From contig NC_039515.1 in assembly GCF_003672135.1 (NCBI RefSeq), positions 12,524,001-12,588,000 of the forward strand: a stretch of 64,000 bases of DNA. The letters are read 5' to 3'. This DNA comes from Ooceraea biroi (Eukaryota; Arthropoda; Insecta; Hymenoptera; Formicidae). Each line of letters starts with the position of its first letter. Position 1 is the first letter of the stretch. The position numbers and the translations under genes were made by a program. A model generated the notes under the pieces. The model saw only the letters and a list, made by a program, of their open reading frames with translations, was not told where the DNA came from and did not search any database. Positions 14,595 through 27,423 of the stretch are shown piece after piece.

Positions 14595-15579
14595 AGATGT
14601 GCAGGATAAATCGTGCAATTTGATTGAGTCATTCTTGGCATTGTTAATTATATTTCTTTTTTTTAATAAACAATATATCCTAGTTTGATGAAAATGCACC
14701 ATTTTTATATTTAATGAAACATTGTATTATAAAACAATGGAACAATGTTTAGTACACGAATATAAACAAAATAAAATCTTTAGCAAATTAACATCTGAAA
14801 GAAATTCTTGAATTTTATAAAATAAATTTTCCTCTTAAATTTAAATAAAATTTTTAAGTTTTACGAGATACAGCGCAGAATGTGATTTAGTCCTTCGTTA
14901 TACCTTTAAAAGTAGTGTATTGTCATGTCAGGGTCTCGACGACGTGAAGATGATGAATATCCTAGCAGTCTGAAGAGTCACAAATTGTTTCGTGCGTCGT
15001 CGCGCGTCTATGTAACCGAAATATCTTTCTTATTTATTAGCGTGACACAGCTACCAAATTAAATTATCCATCACTACTCTTCTTTGAACAACACAATAAT
15101 ATCTATACAGATCTGCAGATGTATTACATCTATTTTATATTTATGATAAAATTTGCTTGTTGATCTGAAAATACATCTCTAGAAAATAATTACTAAAATG
15201 ACAATAAATCTAAATTATCGAGCATAGCAATCTGCTTCTCAACATTTATGAATAAAAAAGTATAAATCATACGTAGATAACACATGTGCGATAGATCAGC
15301 TATAATTAAACCATCAACCGTCAGGAGTTATAATAAAAACGCAGAACGTTGGTACCTTGATACCTCGAGACGAGCGAGACACGCAAGTACATAAAAGGAC
15401 CCGTCAAGAGTGTGGAAAGAAAAAAGGCAGAAGGCACAAAACAACCTATCCAGGATAGAAGGGCGGAGGTTGCCTCCGGATAGCATAGAAGGTGGGTACC
15501 GAGATATAATACCCGACTCCTACCCGCGACGATAAGTGTCAACTGCAGCGTGCCAGATAAAAAGAAGGAACGAAAAATA
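14595..15579. other. Intergenic stretch, nothing recognised
   Basis: AT-rich sequence between the inverted-repeat element and the labial promoter-proximal block. I see no gene, RNA or clear repeat. An 88-codon minus-strand frame at 15321-15587 has no recognisable domain. Confidence 0.5.
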
Positions 15580-15592
15580 AAATTCACACTGG

Positions 15593-15602
15593 TGATCCAT
15601 CA
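15593..15602 (-). promoter_or_regulatory. Promoter-proximal Exd/Hox-like site, variant
   Basis: On the minus strand this reads TGATGGATCA. It shares the first eight bases with the three distal TGATGGATGA copies and is preceded by the same TCA as the copy at 7450. It lies about 850 bp before the labial start codon, at the edge of a GC-richer block. It could be a promoter-proximal autoregulatory site, but a match of this kind is weak alone. Confidence 0.28.
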
Positions 15603-16448
15603 TGAGGTAGTGGACTAGGGGCGCGCAGGCTCATCCATGATTGGCTAGCACCGCCCAATCGCCATCACGTGACCACATCTATGCTCCGCCCATCGATAAT
15701 GGAGACTCCCCCTGGACTAACCTCACGCAGCGCAATGCCTGCGCTGTATGTCTGGGTGGTACGTCCGAGGAAGAAAGAGAAGGAAAACGAACACGCCAGA
15801 CTACTGCGGGTCAGTCTCACCTGTGTGTAGCTTTCCACCACGCTAGTCTACCTAACCAGTCCACTCCAGCGGCCCATGTTGGACGGATCGACTGCACGAA
15901 TATCCGCATGGATTGCTTTCGCGGACAACGGTTAAAGTTTTATAGTGCTGAATGACATTTCTAACTGTTCATTGAGAGTACGCGAATAATAAATTTTAAT
16001 AAATTTAAATTTAGTTCTTCTTGGATCCACTGAAAACATTTATGCAAAGACATAAAATTAAGTTACCGTCCGCGCTGTTTAGTGCATATTTGTGTAAATC
16101 ACTTTTACTCGACGATTTAATAGTATTCAGTTTTATCTGTGATTTTACCTAAATATTCATTACATTGTTCGGAATCTTTGTTCGAAATTTCGCTTAAATA
16201 CTGATTAATTTCATGTTTACGAAAAATTTATTTAATAAGACAAATGTGTAATATTTTGTGATATTTTTATAAAACAAAAGGATTCAAAGTCTATACATAC
16301 AATGGTGAAATACTTAATTAAAGAAACAGTGTACGATTCGCGTATCATGATGTAGATCATCTCTCTTGCTTCCTCTTTTCGTCGGACAATACGCATCGAA
16401 GTTTCTGAAACAGTGGGTGGTCAATTGATTCGTCTCGTCGTTACGAGA
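15603..16448 (+). promoter_or_regulatory. Putative labial promoter and 5' UTR region
   Basis: The block 15610-15930 is clearly GC-richer than its surroundings. It holds an inverted CCAAT core (around 15640), a CCAAT core at about 15655 and a CACGTG E-box at 15666-15671. The following 500 bp are AT-rich and lead to the first in-frame labial ATG. The composition shift suggests the core promoter lies in the GC-richer part with a leader of several hundred bases. No TATA/initiator pair could be fixed, so the transcription start is unknown. A 104-codon frame at 15641-15955 has no recognisable domain and is probably accidental. Confidence 0.4.
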
Positions 16449-19400
16449 ATGATGATGATGGACATGGGCATGTACGGAACCTACGGCAAACCTGACTCAT
16501 ACCCTAACTACGTATTCTCGGGTCAAGGAAATCATCACCATCATCACCATCATCACCACCAATCTTCGTCCGTCGGCAGTCACGTGTCAGTACCACCTTC
16601 CCCGGAGGTAGCTCCAACACATTACTATCCCCAGACTGCAGTGGCGCCATATTCTTCATCGTCTTCTGAGAGTTTCCTAACCGCCGATTCAGGCGCGTCG
16701 TCCAGTACGCCGCCTCAAGGCTTCTACTCTCCGACGGGTGCCGTTCTCCACGAGAATGGCTCCACTACGGCGATAATTTCCTCGGAAAACGGTTTGAGCT
16801 ATACCAATCTGGATTACGCGTCGTCCTCGTCATATCCGAATCAACAGCAACATGTGGTAGCGCCGGTGGATCCGCATCAGAACTATCACGTTCAACAAAC
16901 CGCTTACCGAGAAGACCATCATCATCACCATCACCATCATCCAACCACCGGCAACAGCCTCCATCAAACCACAGTATCCCAAACTAGTCATCCAAGAACA
17001 GAACATGATCAGCAACTTCATCATCAGTCCTCTAGTCATCATCATCATCACCATCATCACCACGATCCTGAGTATCAGATAGGAGTTGGCGGTAGCTCAA
17101 ATTATCTTCACCAACTATCATCTTCGGACGAATCCTTACACTACCAGACGCAGATTCAACAGAGCGAATTCTCCACGCACCCGCCAGGACATTACAAGGA
17201 AGAGAACACGGATGCTCCCTATCACGTTTTGCAGCAGTCCGGTCATCTCCAGCACCCCCATCAGCACGGGCATCATCATCATCAACAGCATTCACACGCG
17301 CATCATCCCCAACAGCAGCAGCAACAACAGACTCAAGTGCCCACCTACAAGTGGATGCAGGTGAAGAGAAACGTACCAAAACCAGTTAGTAAGTACCTAT
17401 ACCCATATTTAGTTTGAATTTCCGATTGAGTCGGCGCCTATGCGTAGCAGGCAAACTAGCGTGAAATTAGGTATTCTATGGACGCGATCCGGTAGCCACT
17501 CGTTAAACCTTGTTCGTCGCTTGATTAGCTTGGTATACAAAGATGCAGAATCACGGCTGTCTATATTCCATGGCCCTATTATTTGAAAAGCTATCATTGT
17601 CTGATAGCATGTCCACGTTTTTAGAGTTATCATCGTGGGAATTAAATTAAAGTCAGTATATGCGTACAACAACTATCTGTGTTACAAATCACGAATATCA
17701 GAATCAGAATTCATTTAAAGTGAGATACTATTCCAAGCAAAATTAATTAAAACGAAATATAACGTGTATAACGACTATTTCTATCATGATTCACGATCAA
17801 AATCAGAAATTGCAGATATGAATTAGATTTACATATCATATTTATATTTAATTTATTTAATTATATTTAATTTATTTATATATAACATCGTTTACAATTG
17901 AGTAATTGAATATGACTCCTATAAAATATCTTTATATTTTATACTACTACTTTAATAATTGAAATGATACTTTAATAATTCTTCTGAGACTCATAAAGAA
18001 TTCTGATTCTCGAATTAATAATAAATTAAGCTCACAAGTTCCTGGAATCACAATTTAATCCAATCACGTCTCGTTGAGACACTTTACATAAGTTTAGCGT
18101 ATGAGAATAGTGCTAGAGTAACACTCAATCAAAGATCAACAGTTTTTACGGAGATGATCCTCAATTAAGATTGACAAACAAGGCGGACAGTTTGTCGGAG
18201 ACAAAATGTGACGTGCTGTTACTCGGTAATCGTCAAGTCAGTGGCTTTCAAACAATCTGTATGCATGAGAATTAATAAAGTGTGACACGTAATCCCAGTT
18301 TCTCATAATCATTAATCATTGAACACGCACACTGTTCAATAATACGAACCTTGTATGATCCCGATGCAATTATTTTGCAATTTGCTACCATACATCTTAT
18401 TGATTTTTCTTTATCTTATCAAATGTCTTTTTAAGTAACAATATAAGTACATGAATACCATAACTAAAAAATGAATTTAATCTATTTCATTCAGTGAACT
18501 AAATTTATTAGTTAATGCTCCGTCGATTATTTTTAAAACTTTTGTTCAAATTTACTATTAATAAATATTTAATAAAGATTATATTTTTGTCATTATCATC
18601 ATATTGTGTAATAAGTCACACATTGTATGTTACACAATTGTGTAATAAGTAGCTTTGCAATCATTTTGAGATTATTTATGAAATCAGACATATATAAATA
18701 CTACGATACACACTAGAATGTTCTCCAGATATTAATAACGAAAGCTTATCAGCACGTATGTTATCATACCCTACAATTTAGCTTCCGGTTTTATGCCTAT
18801 GTGGCTATTATAAACTCAATAGATAAGATTGTGTACATGGAACGAATAATAAAAGATAGCTGACGTTTTCCCATCACTATTTTAAATCAATTCTACACAA
18901 AGAAATTGTAGTTACATTTTGGCAAAGTCTTGTCAGCTAGTATCAAAATCCAAAAGTCAAGAAAAGATTTACGTGTAAATCGCTTCAGATAGATAAAGAT
19001 TGCTTTTACAACCGGTATATAATAAACGAATTATTTACAAGTGTATTTACAAATACTGGGAATGTGTAATCGCGACCACAATCTTTACGTGTACAAACAT
19101 GACGTATCGGATTTAGATTGTACAATAGTAGCGGAAACATTAACAGATTACGATAAGACTTGCGATTAAGTAAAACCACCTTGCACCCGAATTTATCAGA
19201 TTAATTCCTGACACTGATAAGATAACTTCTTTATTGAGCAAGTACATTTGCGCGAATAAAATTTTAATGTATCATTCATTCATTATGAAAAAAACATAAT
19301 GTGCTTATTCTTTTATCTATTACGATATTAATTTAAATGTATAAATGTAATATGTTATAAAAACTATTTACGTGCTTTACGTGTATTAATGACTGTGTTA

Positions 19401-22400
19401 AAGACCATGAAAAAGAATGCGGCTCACTGAAAATAATGTCTAAAAGGCCGGAACGGTTCCCCTAACTTCACACTAATTTGCTTAACGGCCACGGTGCTCC
19501 CCGCAATCTTCTAACTCGGAGAGTGAGTGCGAGCTTAGTCGTTGGATAAAGCTTGTCGGGATTACCAGCGTTTCACTTAATAGCTCATTATAATCGAATT
19601 AATAACGCCGGTGTAGGTACTAGAGGGACTGACGTTTATTGCAGCGAAGCATGCAAACCGAAATGAAACTTTGTCACCCTCGTTTAACCCCTCTCATTTT
19701 TACTCCTATTACATACCGATGTTTTTAATACATCACGTAAATTTTCATCGATAAGTTTCCTATAATTATAAATATTTGTAGTATTTCGATATCACATGAT
19801 AAATATAAATTACTTTCTAATTATATTTGTCAATATAATATACAATATTACTGTAGAACTTAATTTTCTTAATGTTTAAGTGCTTTAATGTTTAAAATAA
19901 TGTACTATTGAGCGCATTTTAGACCGAGCTAAGTATTTACAACATATAACGAATATACGTTATAATATAAAAAATTCCAAAGATATAACAAGATGGGCGG
20001 AGCAGAGTAGTGGGGCGATTTCGGTAGATTTTGGTTGGTTAACTTTTTTGGTTGGCTGAGGACTTACAATAGCGTTCCTTTTCCCCTCCATGCCTCCATA
20101 CCATACTTCAGAGGGTCCAGAAAAGAGGGTCTCTGTGGGGACGCGCTCGGTACGGACCACCCTTAGTCAAGATTGGAGCGAGACAGAAAACGGAAAGACC
20201 GTCGTGATGCTGTCAACCCGCCCAATCTATCATACTAAACTCGATTTCTTCTCTCTATACTCAATAGCGAGATTGGCAATACCGCATGGAGAAAAACGAG
20301 ACAAACGAACCGTCCCCTTCTAACATAGTAGTAATAATTCCATATCTTCGTCATGGTAAAATGCGGAATTTCCTATATCTCGAAAAGTCGGGGTTCATCA
20401 GCATACGTATTGAGAAATACTTTAATAATTTGTAAAACTGATATAACGTTATTCTTTTTCTCTCTATTTAATGTATAAATGCTTTAATATATCTTTATCT
20501 CTTGAAGCAAAGTAAAGTAGATCAGAAAATAAAAGTTGGCATCATCGTATTCGTGAAAATAAATGACAGTTTTTATATCGTCATATAATTTTATTTTTAG
20601 GCAAGCAGAAAATATATTATTATCGATTTTAACTCTATTTAACGATTTTCATTTATTTTACGAAATTCATAACAATGAAATTATATGTATATATACATAT
20701 ATATATGTATACATTCTGAAAAGTGAAAAAATAGATTATTGTTAAATAATTTAATATAAAATATTTATTAATAATGATGAAAATAAGCAATATCACAACA
20801 CATAAATTATCTTTTAGATATCTCCACAAGCAACTGCATAAAATGACTAGATAAGAAAATTGCAGATAAACGTACCCTCGCGTTTTCTGTTTACATATAG
20901 AAATATGAAATAAATATATTTCATGGATTATTTCCCACGTTCGGCGTCGCCCTGTTTCCTCGAAGACTATCACCTTTTAGGCTGACTTAAAATATGCATG
21001 TTGTTATCGACGCCCTGACCGAATATATGCAGGGGCGAAGCCTAAAAAAACCCACCGCCGGCCAATAGACCACCTTGCGGTTTGTTCACTAACGAGTAGT
21101 TGAATACATCGTTCATCGTTATGTAATAAAATAAAATAAATTAATAAAATAATAGAAAATGAATTGCAATGTGTATGATATATTACATATTTTAGATGGG
21201 ACAGTATAATAGTAGGGAATAATTATAATAATATTCTACAATAGTTATGTTTCTTAATAATTATTATCTATTTATATTGGATCGTTATCAATGTTAATAT
21301 TAGTCTTGAGAAAAAAATATATTAAAACATATATGCAAAAATATAATATCATAATATTAATTTATATATATACTATCTGTATTTTTCTGTTACAATTAAC
21401 AATGTATTAATAAATTCTTGTAACTCGCGAGAAATTTCCTTGAAAGCTGTTGAGTGCATAATATATTATTCAGGTATACAATATACAATATACAAAGGTA
21501 CTGTATACCGCCTTATCGATTGATAAACAGAAATGCTTCGTGACTATGCTCGCACGAATGCAGTAATTCCTCGAGTTAGGGGATATACAGATTGTCGCAA
21601 CAGGCACAGTGTGCATCTTGATAAACGCAAGATCTTTAGAAAATCTCCAATCAAATTAACTCGCGAGAGACCTAAATCCGCAAAACAGGGCATCACTGAA
21701 TATACACGCCGGCCCTGAACTTGGGAAAGACAGAGACAACGCTATCGTGAAAGAAATAAAATACATGTAGAAGGAGAAAGTGAAGGAACGGCGATGGACA
21801 GAAACAAGGATATGTGCGTAGAGGCAAAAACAAAAGAAAAAAGAAAAAACACGGAGCTTTCCGGCCGAAGATAAAGAGACGCGTTGGATAAACGCTGGAA
21901 AGAAGCGAGAGAGAACCGCGAAGGAGGGCATGTCTGACGATTGAGGAAGAAAGAGGAAGAAAATCGAGCAAGAGAGTGAACGTTAGGAGAGACAGAGACG
22001 AGAGATGAGGGTGAGACTGAGGAATGGAGAGAGAGGGCAGAGATTGTGAGTAGAGTCGAACAACTGGCTGGGCATGTTGCGCGCCGCTCCGCTAGGGTCG
22101 CCGGCGGACGCGTGAGTGAGTGGCCCGATATCTCGCGAGGGGATCAGAGGATCGTTCGCGTGTTTCCACCCGGGCTGCCACCCGCCGAACCCGGCAACCC
22201 CGGATCCCGCAACAACCCTGGCAGCAACTGACCCTCCTTAGCCACCCCTCGTGCCCGCGCGGCACTAGCTGGCTGCCACCGCTACTCCCGTCCGAGCGCG
22301 GCGTCCGACAGATCCGCTCGGCCGGACCCCGACAACCGCCGCCGACGCTGTCCACGTGTCTCGCCTCATGGTGATTTTCATTTCCGCGCTGCGCTGCCGA

Positions 22401-25400
22401 CGGCCTTAATCTTCCTTCGCGTGGCTCAATTGTTGAGACACTGTAGATGGTATTTACATGTTACCTTTGATCACGAGCTACATCGTTGATATAAACTAAT
22501 AAGTGGTCTTCTTTATGCATATGTAGATAAACAATTTTTAATCATTTTTAACTAAATATTGCGATTTTTATATTGCATTACGATACATACGTTATCTTGT
22601 GACTCTGATGGAAAATTGATAATAGTTCTTGGTTTTGAAAGCACTTAAACAGACAAAAATCATTAACGTTTTTTTATTAATTAATTAAATATATTTAACC
22701 CTTTGCACTCGGAGAGATTTCTCAGATCACCTATCAGCAACTCGAACATATTTATTCACGAAATAAATATATGAATAAATATGTTTATGAAATGAATGAA
22801 ATAGTGAATGTATCATTGCAAATAAAATAGCGTTGGAAATAATTGCTTTATTTAAATGATATTTGGAATAAAACTTTATTGATATATATTTTATAAAATA
22901 AAACTAAAATGTTGTAGCGCTATCTTATGCTACATTTATGATGTCCTCTCTAAGAGGAGTCAAGTGCAAAGTTAATACAGATAATTAAGATAGATAAGTT
23001 TTCATACCCTATGTATTAAACCAAAGTTTCAATTTCAGAAGGAAAAAATTTACAAGGGTATGCTTCAGAGAAGATAATAACACCTGTGCCTAAAGTTTGG
23101 GGGTGGGTTGCTGCGAAAAAAAGACGCGCGGAACCAACCCCCGCGAAGTGTCGTGCTGAGCCTAATTTCAGCGGGAAATGCTTTGGGCATACTCCTGAGC
23201 ACTCACACATACACGAACTTGCTACGGGGGAGAACCCGAAGTGTGAATGTCGAACGTGCTGCACGCAGCCCTTCCATGTACGGCACGTACGCTATGGTAC
23301 ACAACATTGCCTTTTCGTACTCGACTGTGACTCAGGATATTACCTATCATAATGCTAAAATCAACGCGACCGACGGGGCATGACGATGACTGACAAGGGG
23401 TTGCAATAGTAGGAACTGTGTCGACAAAATCGTTTTGTCACTTCTCGCGATAAACTGGCTAGATGGATATCCCCAAGAAAATTTTTGGATAGCTCAGATG
23501 ACTTGGAAAATTTTATTTGCGTTTCTCTTGGATCCCCAACATAAAATTGAAGGAAAAACCTCTGTTTCCGTAATAAGCGCATAAAAATATTATCGCTGCG
23601 CTTTATACGCTCTAATAGTTTAGTGGTGGTTAATTAAATTTTAATATACACAACTTCTCCTAGCAATATATAAATATCTAAATATAACATTTAGATCTAA
23701 ATATAACATTCAGATGTACATTAACCATTTGCATCATATCTAGTGTATGATGAGACTCCTGTTGCAACTATTGTACATAGTGAGAATGAGCATGCATAAT
23801 AGAGCAACAACATTAATGTTATTTAAGTTGAAGAGTATTTAAGTAGAAGTTTATGAGTAAATAAAAATGCTGATACTCTTTTGATAATCACAAGCGATGA
23901 TCGCATATATATCCAGAAATATATTTTATAGTACCAATTACACAATGTGCTTACAACTCTATTAATTTATACGTACGCATACTGATATACTTATCACTTG
24001 CAATGATAAATTCTGTGGAACATGATACAATTATCATGATACAATGATGATACAATGAAGAGAAATACAGATATAGCGAAAAATTCAGTTGCAATTATTA
24101 TTCATCTGCAAACGCGTAAAATTACGAAATTACAGTTTGCTGATATATTAAGTCGAAGACGTATACATAATAGTTTGAGCACGCATACGCACAAGCTCGT
24201 ATCTGGCATGCTTGACTCACGTAAGGGTACGCGATACTGAAACGTGTGATCTCTAATCGTGGCATGTGCATGCCAGTCGGTCTTCGTTTAAAGGTACCGC
24301 CCGATTAAATCTTGCCTTGCTTAATATTATTATTTATGGAGTCTGCAGAAGAAAGAAAGAAAAAAGATGTGCTGAAAAAATAACGAAATATCGAAACAAA
24401 AAGGAAGTTCGAAAAGAGAAAAGAGAAGAAAACAGGTATTAATAATGCATTTTTTTCCTTCTTTGAGGTTTGTTATTATGGCATAGGCTGTATCTTAGAA
24501 ATTATCTCAATATACATAAGCTTATTTTGGAATTTACGTTTTATGCGAGAGACTCTACTTGCGGGAAATCAATCTCTTGATCATACAAGATCATCTGCTC
24601 TTACGCGTGCTGTTATCCGTTGATGGTTTCTCCCTTCAAGGAACATTACGCAATTCAAATATTATTCAAAGGCTAAAAGCTGTGGGGACGCCCCACGTAT
24701 GACGTAAGGAAAGGTTATGGTGAACACACACAGGAAAATGCAAGATGCTTGTGTATTATGTTACAGGAATGATAGATACGGGCGCGCACGCTAATGCCTT
24801 TTCTAACTCATAAAATTTTCGAAATTCCATGCTTTCAAGACACGAATGTGGCTGTTACTGTTCTACAAACTCGTTGTCGGCGGCGCAACGCAACATCGTA
24901 AAAATTTTTTATTTACGTAAAACATGCATATCGAGATGCGATCCAGCTGTATTTGATCTGTACCTCGTGCCTAGATTATTATCCGCATCAACGCCAGCTA
25001 ACCGAACGACCGGCTCCTAAATAAATATATGTCTTGATAATTCTGTGACTCAAAGTTTAAAAGAAAATGATATGTTCATATACAAAAAAACATTTACGTA
25101 ATTACGTAATTCTTCTTTTGCTATTTTCTACATAATATGCTTTCCAGATTATGCAGTACTAAATAATTAAATAATTAAATAAAATAAGTAATTTAATGTT
25201 AGATAATGTCTGTAAGGATATCGCAATATATATACATTAGATCGTTTAATTGACTATGAAGTATCTGAAGATACACTTAAGACGGTCTTAAATAAGATTC
25301 GAATGAATACCGGCCTATGTTCAGTTTATTAAGTTGCCTATTTATCGAGAGATATATGCTTCTTCTTTACCGATTTTGAGATCTAGATCGGTTTTTGTTC

Positions 25401-27383
25401 TATGTGATTGGTTCGTATAAGTTTTGTTAAGTAAGGTGTGTGCAACTTTGTTAGAAGAGAAAGTATTTTCTTTTTAATACATGCGCACATTAAGACTAAT
25501 ACTACATAATAGTAATACGGGTGGTGACTCTTTTTTCCTATTTTTACTTGCTTATTAATCTAACAATGTCAAATAATTTTGACACTGTTTATATTCCCTT
25601 TTTTTATTGACACATACCCGATTTCATCGTGCCTGCACCGTGATTTCATGATTGAATTCTTCATGTAATCATAGAAGATAGTAATGACAATATGGTCACA
25701 CAATGACATGCAGCCACATGTCTTAGAAGATAGTTAAAGTTGTCAGTATACTTCTCTTACTTCAATTATTAGAAATAATTAGAAATCTTTTCATGGCACT
25801 ACTCCTTCATGCTGTTAATCTTTCACTCTTTCCCAGTTTTTCGTCGCATTTATCCGTGTCACAGTACAGGAAATAAACATTCCTCAATAATAGGATCGGT
25901 ATTATTACTTTTCATATAACAGCTATTAATTTCTACATACAATATTGAACTTATACTAATAAAAATCACTCGCGTGAGATACTCGATTTGTGTTTACGAT
26001 GTAATTCCTGCGTCACGAATGCATAACGGCAGGAGCACAGACTTTTGCATAAGCGCATAAAAAGATGCATAAGGAATTTGATTGGTCTATAAGCATGTGC
26101 ATAAGGAAATGGACCAATCAAATTCCTTATGCATCTGTTTATGCGCTTATGCAAAAGTCTGTGCTCCTGCCTTAAGTGATGAACATAACTTGCTGTGTTA
26201 CGTGTAATGTGCTTATGCTATCTTGTTGATTCATTTTCCACGCGTATTATATTCTTTTTAATTAATATTGTTAATAAAAATGTAAATTTCTCTTATTTAT
26301 GGATCTTTTTGTGAATGTATTGACCATACTCTTTTGATGTTAGTAAGAGGATGTGATAGTCATAGTTATATATAGAGATATAGTGGTATAGTGATACATA
26401 GAAAGAAGTGTATATTATTATATAGTATATCGATTATTAGATGGTATGTATTGTATTGTATTGATATAGTATATCGATTAAATATAAAATATAGGATAGT
26501 GAATCGATGGACATCGATAGTAAACGATAAGAACGATTGTAAACCAAGTCCTTTGTTGGCTAAATAAACTATTTGATTGATTTTAACTTACTTGACATTA
26601 ACTATACTATTATAATTTATCAAAATGTAGAAATCCGAATCTATTCTGAATTACATTACTACACACCTTCGTCGTTGCCAAAGAAGATAATAGTATAGAA
26701 AATCAACGGCATCGTAGCCGGTCCACCCGTTAAAGTGCTAAATTGATGAATGAGTCGCAGAAACGAGAAACATTTCATTGTATCTGGCACTGGCACACCT
26801 AATAGAACTTGTCCAAGTTTATTATTCGGCTGGGAAAAGCGTAAGCTTAATGGTCGCAAACTAAATTCAGGATCCCGAATATAAGTGACTGATCTTTTCG
26901 GTTATATTAGGAAATTCGCGAAAGTCGTTCCGTGAATATAAATATTTCGCGTCAGACGTATATATATATGACGCGTAGAGACTGATCTTCGCAGATATAA
27001 TAAAATATCAGAACATTAAAATTTCTTAAATCAGATCTGGGAAAAAAATATACTATAGAAATGTCGAAAGATGAAGGTAAAGATATCGAAGGAAAATGTA
27101 CATAATGGAGAAGAGAGGCGACTTTAAGGCGGTGGCTTGACAGTTTCGTCCATCCCTTCTGCTATTAAGTAAATTGACTGTTACATACTGTACTCTAAAT
27201 AACAATCTAATTTTCATAATGCATTCCCTCATCCTTCCGTTGAAGCACTTTGAAGGACTTTCGTCCTCAATATTTTAATTGCATATTATTTTTCAAATCA
27301 GAAATTTATCTCTCTGTTACGAAACAACCATACGCAATTAAATATTAGAGATTATACTAGAATGGAAAACATTTTTAGTGTGT

Positions 27384-27423
<40 letters not shown>

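Noticed and set aside
1..16448. Hox-cluster microRNA (miR-993 or miR-10 type)
   Set aside because: I looked for the mature sequences as I remember them and saw no match; such genes lie elsewhere in the cluster.
16830..17379. Antisense and alternative-frame open frames in labial exon 1
   Set aside because: They mirror the CAT/CAC and CAG repeats of the Labial His and Gln tracts (poly-Met/Val/Asp), with no independent support.
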